This document shows, one piece after another, positions 1-7,545 of a DNA stretch of 15,169 nucleotides. The DNA comes from Triparma columacea. Its lineage: Eukaryota > Sar > Bolidophyceae > Parmales > Triparmaceae. The notes beneath the pieces are model-generated. The model did not search any database. It was not told the DNA's origin and worked only from the letters and a program-made list of their open reading frames with translations. The translations under genes were made by a program, and so were the position numbers. The DNA lies in contig BRYA01000402.1 of NCBI GenBank assembly GCA_030267965.1, positions 83,657-98,825 on the forward strand. The letters are read 5' to 3'. How positions within the stretch are numbered: the stretch's first letter is position 1; each line of letters begins with the position of its first letter.

Positions 1-32
1 CCCCCCCCCCCCCCCCCACACACACACCGTAG
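1..32 (+). other. 3' end of an intron (pyrimidine tract and acceptor)
   Basis: A run of 17 C residues is followed by a short CA repeat and a TAG acceptor ending at 32. The frame downstream reads as ankyrin sequence immediately after it. The same C-rich tract before a CAG/TAG acceptor recurs in other introns of this window, which supports the splice assignment. The intron start lies outside the window. Confidence 0.75.
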
Positions 33-509
33 ATCGTCAACCTCCTCCTTGCTGCCGGCGCCTCCCCCGACTCCGCCGACAAGGACTCTACCACTGCCCT
101 AATGGCCGGCGCAGTCCGCGGGCACACCTCCATCGTCTCCTCCCTCCTAAAGTCCGGCGCCTCCATCGACTCCCAGAACGTCGACGGCCACACGGCACTA
201 ATGTTCTCCTACAACGGACTGGCACAGGTCAGGACGCTTTGGGACAGGTACAAGGCCTACCTCGAGGAGGCAACCGAGGAGGAGGACGTGGCCAACTCTG
301 AGATAATCACCGAGGCCCTTAAGAACCACACGGCAGTGGTGGAACTACTGGTAAAGTCGGGGGCGGACCAGAGTATCAAGGACAATGAGGGACACACAGC
401 GATGGACTTCGACTTTAAGGATGTGCCAGAGGACGTGCTGGAATTAGAGAAGGAGAAGGAGGATAAGAGGGGGAGGAAAAAGAAGAAACGGAAGGACAAG
501 GAACTCTGA
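33..509 (+). CDS. Ankyrin-repeat protein, last exon (5' partial)
   Basis: The 3' terminal exon encodes 158 residues plus a TGA stop. The reading frame opens right after a TAG acceptor at 30-32, preceded by a C-rich tract, so the first Met in frame (102) is internal, not the start. Visible ankyrin repeats: the end of one (IVNLLLAAGASPDS), a full one (TTALMAGAVRGHTSIVSSLL), and a third starting HTALMFSYNG. The third carries an inserted acidic helical stretch of about 35 residues (about residues 51-85 of this exon) before resuming as NHTAVVELLVKSGADQSIKD. The C-terminus is a highly charged Glu/Lys tail ending in a Lys/Arg cluster that could act as a nuclear or nucleolar signal. Ankyrin repeats are protein-binding scaffolds, so no specific role can be given. 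The gene runs convergently toward BRF1, leaving 173 bp between the stops. Confidence 0.85.
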   Translation: MVNLLLAAGASPDSADKDSTTALMAGAVRGHTSIVSSLLKSGASIDSQNVDGHTALMFSYNGLAQVRTLWDRYKAYLEEATEEEDVANSEIITEALKNHTAVVELLVKSGADQSIKDNEGHTAMDFDFKDVPEDVLELEKEKEDKRGRKKKKRKDKEL

Positions 510-682
510 ACGTGGGAGAAAAAAAAAAATGAAGAAAGGAAGAAGCAAAAAAACAGAAAATAGGGACGGGGGGGGGGGTGCGGGGGAGGGGGGGGGGGCT
601 GGGACGAAGGAAGAAGAAATGAAAATCTGCACTTGTGTCATCATATTGAAAGTACATGCAAAACCCAATTTTTTCACCTCCC
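510..682. other. Convergent intergenic spacer with polypurine and G-run sequence
   Basis: This 173-bp gap separates the stop of the ankyrin gene (+) and the stop of BRF1 (-). On the + strand, about 510-625 is strongly purine-biased, with an A11 run near 520 and two G11 runs at 568-578 and 588-598. Shorter G runs lie at 563-565, 582-586 and 601-603. No canonical AATAAA is seen for either gene here. The G runs could form a G-quadruplex or an R-loop and help separate the two convergent transcripts, which is inference. Confidence 0.6.
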
Positions 683-3600
683 TTAGAAGAATCCCCCCTT
701 CTCGTCGTCGCTGCTATCATCGCTGTCCTCGCTGTCGGCTTCCCTGCCCCCTGCATCCCCCTCGCTCTCGCTTTCGTCGTCTTCGTATTTTTTCTTGGAA
801 CCTCCCTCCCCCTTCCCCTTGTTCCCTCCCCCCTTGTTTCCCGTTCCCCTCTTCTTCCCTCCCGCCTTCGCGCCCTTGGTAACCCCTGGCTTCTGCGCCC
901 CCTCGTCCCCGATGGCGAAGGTCTCCCTGGTCTTGAACAGCTTTGACATGGCGTCGTAGTTTATCTTCCTGCTTACCTTCCTGGTGTTCATGGTCGCCTG
1001 GACAGCGCTCTGGACGTCTGCCGTGTCCGTTAGGTTCACGCTCTGGAAGTCCAGGGTCCCGATTCCCTAAGGCGAAGAAGGGGGGAGAGCGAAGAGCGGA
1101 CGAGAAAAGGGGTGGGGTTAGGTGAGTTGCCGTTTCGCAAACGGCTAAAGCGTATTATACCGCAAGGGCGGGCTCACCTTCCTCTTCCTCTCCTTCTTCT
1201 TTGCGGCACCCTTGGCCGCATCAACCCCAGCGCCTTCCTTCTTTGCACCTCCATTGCCGCTCGCGACCTTCCTGTAGTCCTCCTCCGATTTTTCCTGTTT
1301 CTTCATTTCCTCCAGCTTCTTCTCTGCCTCCTTCTCCGCCTGGATTTTGGCCTCCTCCTTGTCCTTCTGTTTCTTGAGATAGTCAGCGTTGAGCTCCTCG
1401 AAAATCTTATCCTTCTCCTTAGCCTCCCCCTCGTCTCGAACTAGGTCGTCCATTTCCTCTACGACCTCGTCAGGAAGATCGTCCATCCATTTGTTCATGT
1501 CGATCCTCCCCCCATTTGTGGCGTAAGACTTCCCCCCCACCTCAGCACTCCCTGGGATGGAGCTGGTGAGAGGGTTGTACGGCACGACGTTGCCGAGCTT
1601 GGCAACTAATGCCTGCCTTTCCGTCGGCATCGCAGATTCGGGAAGGCGGAGCATGGTCGTGCCCCCCGAGCCGTCATTGACAGTAATCTCCTGAGTCCTC
1701 AGCACCAGGGCCGTCGAACTGGCGTCGATTTCCTGCCCATCTTCATTTTCTTCCTTTTCCTCCTCATCCTCATCCTCATCCTCCTCAGCATCCCCACTCT
1801 TCAGATCTTTCTTGAGGTCGTCGTACATGCTCTGAGTCATGTCCCTTCTGACCTTGGTCTTGCCTATGTTCGTGCGCGGTTTGGGCGCGATCGGATTGAC
1901 GCTGTCCTTCAGTAGCTTCTCGTCCCCATCCATGATCGCCGCGTTCCTCGACTCGCTCAGCCTGTTCTTGACGAACGAGGGTGGGTTGGCCTCGCTCTCC
2001 AAGTCCACCGTATTGAACTGCTCGAAGGTCAGCGCGGCGGATGGAAGGAGCTCGAACTCCTTGATTCTGTTGTTCACCGTAACATCGCAAACCCTTAGGA
2101 TCTTCGTCACGTCCGCCTGGCTCCTTGCAAAACCGTGGGCCCTGCTTGCGATGAGGAGACTCGCCGCGCAAACACCCGCGGGCCTGCGTCCGGCTACTAT
2201 CCAGTCCCTCTTCATCCTGGCAACGATTCGGAGGGCAGTAAGAGAGACGGCGTTAGCCTTTTCGCCAAGCTCAAGGTAAGAAGCAAAGCGGTAAACGTAC
2301 AGGGCAGGGTCGATAATCTCGAGTTTCAGCCCCAGCAGCCTTCTGAATTTCAGGAAGCACGTCCCCAAAGTGTAGACGTTGACCTGAAGTGCGTCGGAGA
2401 AGTCGATGAGCATGTGCTGTGTTTTCTGCTGCCTGCATGCGATGTAGAGGCAGGCCGCCACGACGTGGGTGGTCTTCCTGCCCTGCACGAAGTTCTGCAG
2501 TGGAGTGGAGTGGGCGAGCGTGTGTGTGTATCCGGACGGTGGTGTTGCATGAGAAATTTGAAAGTTTTAATTCGAGTAGGTGCCGTCTGTCAGATTCCTC
2601 TCACGCTCAGCCTTCCTCCCTCCGCCCTCCGCCTTTTCCATGTCCATCCTCACCTTCTCGACCGCGATCTGGAAGTACCTGTGCGCGCTGTCCACATGGT
2701 GTGTCCCAAGCCTCAGCCTGCTCGCAACGTCCTGGATCCTCCTCCTCCCGTTGGTGAGCGTCGTCTCTCTTGAGTCTCTGGAGAACCCGAATCTCCCTCC
2801 CCGCCTGCTGCCACTGGCGGAGTAGGGCTTTGACATAGACTGGGCGACGAATTGGCCGATAACCTGGGAAGACCCGCCAGCTTCGCTGAACTCAATGGAG
2901 GACACGATTGCGTTCTCTTCGACGACTACTCCGCACGAAATGCAGATGGCGGAGCCAGACTTCTCGTCGTACTCAATGTCCTTGGCGCCGCAGTTTGGGC
3001 ACATCAACTGGTTCTCCCTCTGGGCAGCGGTCTGACGGGAGTCCCTCTCCCTTTGCGTGAGTCTGCCCTTCTCGATGTCCTCCTGTTTCTTAGACTTCTT
3101 CCTCGGCTTTCCCGAGTTGGTTAGGTTCGAGGGGTCAGTCTCATTCCCCTGCTTGATGAACCTCGCGCTTCCCGGCACGTCCTGGAGGAAGCGGACGCCG
3201 CTCTTTTTGGCGCTCTTTCCTCCGCCACGACTGGAGATACTGGAGGCGTCGCTAACGGAGTCAGAATCAGAATCGCCGTCTGAGGCGGCCAGGTAGTCCA
3301 AGGGCCCCTGCGGCGTGAGAAGAGAGGTGCGAAGGAAGTATGATGTGAGGTGGGAAGAGAAGATACGATATCGAAATTGGAATGAATGACGTCTTCGAGG
3401 GCGCTCTCTCCGCTAACACCACAACCTAACTTGTGTGCTCTCACCTTGCCACTGATTCTTTTCCTCCCCTGTTTCCTATAAATCCCCCCACCTTGGCTTG
3501 AGTCCTCGTCGTCGTCCTCCTCCTCGCTGCTCTCCACCAGCCCCATGGCGTCGCCTGTTATTCTCCTCTTTTTCATCTTCTTCCTTTGGATGCTAGTGGT

Positions 3601-4116
3601 GGTCACGATCCTCTTCCGGACCTTAAGGGGTTTGGCCTTAGGAGCAGAGACGTCGTTGGCGATTATTTTCTTCCTCTTGGCCTTGGGACGGATACGCTGT
3701 TTCGAGGCTTGGTTGCTCGATGTCGCTGGTGCTGTTGTTGTTGTGGTGGTGCTGGTGGTGGTCACCTGTGAAGGGAGAGGTTTTGGTTTGGTTGCCTTGC
3801 TCTTGTCCTTCTTCTTCTTCTTCAAGCCCTTATTGGACGATCCTACAGATGAGCCTACAGATAATCCCACCGAGGAGTTCTCCGAATCGCTTTCCATCGT
3901 GTCCGCTCTCTCTCTCCCCTCTTTCTCTTTCCCCCCTCCCTTCCCTTTTTTGTTTGTCTTTCTGGTGTTTGACGTATCACTTACGTCAGAATCGCTGTTA
4001 CCCCCGTCATCGCTTGTATCAGACCCAATTGGATCAAATGAGCCCTTATTTGGTTGTTTCTTCTTCTTTTTCGAAGCCAGGGGTCGTGCTCTTGCTTTCA
4101 CCTTTGCTTTCACCAT
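683..4116 (-). CDS. BRF1: Transcription factor IIIB subunit BRF1
   Basis: BRF1 is the TFIIB-related subunit of TFIIIB, which bridges TFIIIC, TBP and RNA polymerase III at tRNA and 5S promoters in the nucleus. Four exons on the complement (4116-3445, 3307-2654, 2494-1178, 1066-683) give 1008 residues, all joins phase 0. A zinc ribbon has Cys at about 327, 330, 346 and 349 (CPNC..CISC). Cyclin repeat 1 (about 400-499) is split by intron 2. The join AVEK/NFVQGRK restores a block conserved in yeast Brf1 (NNFVQGRR). Cyclin repeat 2 spans about 504-590 (RMKRDWIVAGRRPAGVCAA). A Brf1-specific helix follows at about 779-824 (NADYLKKQKDKEEA), then the TBP-binding block (VSRKINYDAMSKLF, about 912-925) and an acidic tail. 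Animal and yeast BRF1 begin almost at the zinc ribbon, whereas here about 320 low-complexity Lys/Ser/Asp residues precede it. The family identity is secure. The exact start and the use of exon 1 are less so. Confidence 0.93.
1067..1177 (-). other. BRF1 intron 3
   Basis: 111 nt, phase 0. The donor is AAG/GTGAGCC and the acceptor TCGCCTTAG. It joins the Lys-rich stretch after the Brf1-specific helix to the exon carrying the TBP-binding KINY block. Confidence 0.85.
2495..2653 (-). other. BRF1 intron 2
   Basis: 159 nt, phase 0. The donor is AAG/GTGAGGA and the acceptor CACTGCAG. The join sits inside cyclin repeat 1 and yields AVEK-NFVQGRK, matching the conserved family sequence. A second GTGAG at 2604 would add a segment with no counterpart in the family and break the frame. 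Confidence 0.9.
3308..3444 (-). other. BRF1 intron 1
   Basis: 137 nt, phase 0. The donor is AAG/GTGAGAG at 3445/3444 and the acceptor GCCGCAG ends at 3308. The frame could be read through the intron in exon 1's frame, but that would miss the exon 2 frame holding the zinc ribbon, so splicing is required to join them. Confidence 0.75.
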
Positions 4117-4411
4117 TGTACCCCCCTCTCACAAACTCGTTATGGTGGATAGCGATTGGAGGGTTGAAATCACAGATTGATCGGTTTTATTGACTATCGT
4201 GGAATATTGGGGGACTAATTTCCTGACTCTTGTCAAGGCTTTTGGTCCTCAAAGTTGGGCAGTTCAGGCAGCAAAAAAACAAAGTCCAGTCCACTGCCCC
4301 CTACACCACTAATAATTCCCTTCCTTCAACGTCTCCGGTACTCTCGTTTACATTGCAATCATTAGCAACGCCACAACCTCGCGAATTCATATAATAAAAA
4401 AACAGCATCCA
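4117..4411. promoter_or_regulatory. Shared divergent promoter region of BRF1 and the coiled-coil gene
   Basis: These 295 bp lie between two start codons pointing away from each other and must hold both promoters and both 5' leaders. A TATA-like TATAATAAAA sits at 4390-4399. It is only about 20 bp before the first ATG of the + gene (4412), so if it is a true TATA box, transcription would begin near or after that ATG and the Met codon at 4430 would be the usable start. No clear TATA box was found on the BRF1 side. Confidence 0.45.
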
Positions 4412-7346
4412 ATGCCGAGTCCGGGCACAATGTCTCTGCAGGAGCTAGCTGAATCGACTGGTCCCACCATCGGTTATTACGAGGACATATACAATGATTA
4501 CAACCCTGATGGCAATCAAGTATCGTCCTTGATGGCAAATCCCCCTCCTCCACCTCCTGAACCATACCCATCCACCGATACCAACAGGGGGGAGAGGAGC
4601 GAAAGGATATCTAGGCTTTTGAGCTCGAGCAGGTCCCGTCAGAGTGAGAGCGGGGTTAGTTTCCTCTCGTCTCCTCCCCCCCCAGATTCCCCTAGTGCTG
4701 CAGCAAACTTCCCAACCTCTGTGTCAACCTCAAATATCTCCACCCAGAGCCCAAACCCCTCTCAGTCTCGATCAACCCCCGCATCTGCACCAGCGACGAA
4801 AAATGACAACCACTTCGTGCATCACGGCCGCCGCAACACGTCCTTTGGCACCCCTGTCAATCTGCCAGGCAGGAAGAAAAGCTTCTCAGCAGCTCTCGCT
4901 ACAAAGAAGAGCATCATGGCGTCTTTTACGCCGTCCCATCCCTCATCTCGAGCATCCGCACCCAAGTCTTCTCCTCGTCCTAGTCGCTCCTCTGTTGATG
5001 ATTCCTCCTCTCCTTCACCTTCCCCCCTATCTATCCGAAAGGACTCTCAAAAGAAGCTGAAGCTAACTTCAATCGCCCATAGAGCCACCAATGTTGTAAA
5101 CGCTTCACCATCGGTAAAGAACATTGTCAACTCGCTCAACAAGGAGAGGGTCCAGGCGCAGAGGATCACCGATACGTTGCACGATGAGATTGGGGAACTG
5201 AAGGCGGTGCTAAAAAAATTTGGGACTCAACATGGGGCCATGAGCCAGGGACAACTGAAGGTGAGATGATGCGAACGAAGAGCACCTCATGAGCGAATGA
5301 GGGAACGATAAATCAGTAACTCAAGGAAAAAAATCCACCTTTCCCTCCCTCCCCACTCACACACTCCCCCCTCGCTCCTCCTTATAGGCTGAACTCACGT
5401 CTCTCCTAAAAAACTACCAAGCGAAGGAAAAGACGCTGGAGAGCGAAGTCTTTAGCATGACCGAGCGTTACCAGGCCCTTCATACCGAGTATGATTCCTC
5501 CATCCGCGCCCGTTCCGAGCTTGTCGAGTCTCTTACCCGTGCCGAGGAGTTGGCTACCGCTCACATAGAGAGGCTCACCGCGCAGAACAAGGCGCTGGTA
5601 GAACAGATCGAGAGCGAGAAAAAACAGCCTGTTAGTTTGAAGCTGGTTGAGGAACTCGCGGGGATTAAGAGGCAGCTTCAGGAGAAGGTGAGCAATTAGA
5701 GGAGCGCCAAAAAAAGTATCCTTGCAGCAACGCGGCTCTAACAGGTTCTAACCCCCCTACGCAGACCCTCCAGAACAAGAACCTGTTCACTGATTACCAG
5801 AACCTGAAGCTCAAGCACGTGTCTGAAATCTCTGCCTTAAAATTGGAGAAGGAAGCTGCGATCACGAGCCGTAACGACCTCAACTCAAAACTCAGCTCTA
5901 TGATGCTCTCCAGCTCTAAGCCCCCCTCTACCGGCGATAGCTTCTGTGTCGCTTCGACCTCATCCCAGACGAACTCAGACGTAGTTATATCAATCCCTGC
6001 AACGCTAACAGAGATCGAGACTCAGACCTCAGCTCCAACCTCTAGGACTGCCTCACCCACAAACACCCAAGCGACGTCTGATACCTCCGAAAATGCCGTG
6101 GAAGGATTGGAGGAAGCAACGGACGGTACGAGTGCCTCAAACACGCCGACGGAGAAGCATAGAAGACTCGTCGAAAAGGCAAAGTCACTGCAGAAATCTA
6201 ATGGAAGGATCAGGTGCCAGGTAAGAGGTGGAGGCTGAAACAGCGGAGGATTATGCGAGGGTAGTGCACTAATGATGTCATTCCCCCCCCCCCCTGCCCT
6301 CCCTGCCCCCGCCCACTAACCCTCTCACCCCCTTCCCCCCCCAGTACTACCTACAGAAAATTTTCTCCACCGTGCAAACATCGGTGGGTAAATGGGTTCG
6401 TAAGTACTTCACGAAGTGGGCGATCAACGTTTTCCGCTGGCACATCAGTTCGCTGCAGAACGAATTGCTGGGAGCGTCAAAGCGCTTCAGGGAGCAACTG
6501 GAGAGGGTGAAGGATCAGTTTGTGTCTAAGATTGAAGTGCTGAGTCGGGAGAGCGAGGCTGTCAGGGCGGAGCTATCTGCCTCAAACGCGACGGCTAATA
6601 AGCTCGAAATGGAGAACAGGATCCTTCGATCCTCTCCCGACTGCGATTCCGAAGCTGGCATTTCCAAGAGAAGAAGGAACTCCATCCAGAACGACATTCA
6701 AAGGAACGAGAGGGTCACTCCAGAGGTCGTGCTAGCAAGGAGGAAGCAGGAGAGGGCCGAGACTACAGCACAGCAGCACATTGGGTTCGGCGGGAACCTC
6801 AGGGGGACCAATGACTCGGGCAGATCAACACCACCTAGAACGACACAAACACCAAATCCAAATTCACAGTCAGAGACACATTTACGACAATCAACACCAT
6901 CGTTGTCGTCAACCAAGAAGAAGCTGACACCAAGCAGCGGCCTCAGGAAGAGCGATATTCTTCCAAATGGCAATGGCTTCGCCACTCTCCAAGCCTCGGC
7001 AAAGAGGGCTGCCGAAAGGTTGAAGCGTTCCTCCAGTAATGGGAGCCTGACATCGACAGATCATTATGCCCGCCCTCACCGTCAGCCTCCTCTGACTCCC
7101 GGCTCCACGCTGCAACAATTACCCACGGCGCCGACGAATGCAGAGGGGAAAAGGCAGAGTGAGAACAATGATGAAGAGGACGATATTATTCCAGTTGACG
7201 ACGAAACCATGGAAAAAATTGCTACAGACGCGCTGAACTTCTTTGGAGGCAGTGTCGAGGAGAAAAAGAAGACGCCGGAGGAGAGGAAAAGAAGAATCAT
7301 GAGTCTTGACAACTTCATGAATCGTAAAGCGATAAGCGAGATTTAG
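4412..7346 (+). CDS. Coiled-coil, Ser/Pro-rich protein of unknown function
   Basis: Four exons (4412-5260, 5388-5687, 5765-6220, 6345-7346) join in phase 0 to 868 residues. I do not recognise a family. Residues 1-230 are low complexity, rich in Ser and Pro, with a poly-Pro stretch at about 44-49. Coiled-coil-like heptads run from about 235 to 420 (all of exon 2: many Glu, Lys, Leu, Gln). Exon 3 then turns Ser/Thr-rich (about 425-500). Exon 4 opens with an unusual aromatic and basic segment (WVRKYFTKWAINVFRW, about 551-566), followed by another coiled coil to about 623 and a basic Ser/Thr tail. An acidic patch (NNDEEDDIIPVDDE) lies near 810 and a Lys/Arg-rich C-terminus follows. The layout resembles cytoskeletal or centrosomal scaffolds, but that is only a resemblance. 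The ATG at 4430 is an alternative start. The stop lies inside a 33-bp tandem duplication. Confidence 0.8.
5261..5387 (+). other. Intron 1 of the coiled-coil gene
   Basis: 127 nt, phase 0. The donor is AAG/GTGAGAT. The acceptor CTTATAG follows a long C/T tract. The frame downstream continues as coiled coil (LLKNYQAKEKTLESEV). Confidence 0.85.
5688..5764 (+). other. Intron 2 of the coiled-coil gene
   Basis: 77 nt, the shortest intron here, phase 0. The donor is AAG/GTGAGCA and the acceptor CTACGCAG. A CTAAC branch-point-like motif lies at 5748-5752. An alternative AACAG acceptor 20 nt upstream would shift the frame. Confidence 0.85.
6221..6344 (+). other. Intron 3 of the coiled-coil gene
   Basis: 124 nt, phase 0. 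The donor is CAG/GTAAGAG and the acceptor CCCCCAG. A CACTAAC branch-point-like motif lies near 6314-6320. The 3' half is almost pure C/T. Confidence 0.87.
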
Positions 7347-7382
7347 TACATGAATCGTAAAGCGATAAGCGAGATTTAGTAC
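7317..7382 (+). repeat. Perfect 33-bp tandem duplication spanning the stop codon
   Basis: Two identical adjacent copies occupy 7317-7349 and 7350-7382. Each starts ATGAATCGTAAAG and ends GAGATTTAGTAC. The unit is 33 bp, a multiple of three. The first copy contains the last codons and TAG stop of the coiled-coil gene. The second copy keeps the same frame and repeats that stop 33 bp downstream, inside the 3' UTR. Confidence 0.97.
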
Positions 7383-7545
7383 ATGAAGCAACGAGGGTTT
7401 CAATATTATCATTGCCCTTCCTTTTATTAACCCACTCAACTTGCCTCAAAAAGGACCAAGTCCAAAGTCAAAACTTTAATTTTTTCTGTTCTTCCTCGCA
7501 CCTGCAGTCAGTAGCCCTATCCACCACCAAAAGCGTTGACACACA
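7383..7545 (+). promoter_or_regulatory. Short spacer between two tandem + strand genes
   Basis: Only 163 bp separate the end of the duplication from the next start codon. The spacer must contain the polyadenylation site of the upstream gene and the promoter and leader of the downstream one. It is AT-richer than its surroundings near 7460-7490. I see no canonical AATAAA and no convincing TATA box. Confidence 0.35.

Noticed and set aside
495..509. C-terminus ending KDKEL as an ER-retention signal
   Set aside because: It is not a KDEL/HDEL tetrapeptide, and the protein end visible here is a Lys-rich tail with no sign of secretion.
656..946. Plus-strand frame that looks like a secreted or membrane peptide
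   Set aside because: It is antisense to the acidic and Lys-rich BRF1 C-terminus, whose sense frame holds the conserved TBP-binding block.
2598..2610. Alternative GTGAG donor in BRF1 downstream of the chosen one
   Set aside because: It leaves exon 2 out of phase with exon 3 and inserts residues where the family has none. The donor at 2653 gives the conserved AVEK-NFVQGRK join.
3545..4180. Plus-strand frame with hydrophobic, membrane-like stretches
   Set aside because: It is the antisense of BRF1 exon 1. Lys and Asp/Ser codons read backward give Phe, Leu and Ser, imitating membrane segments.
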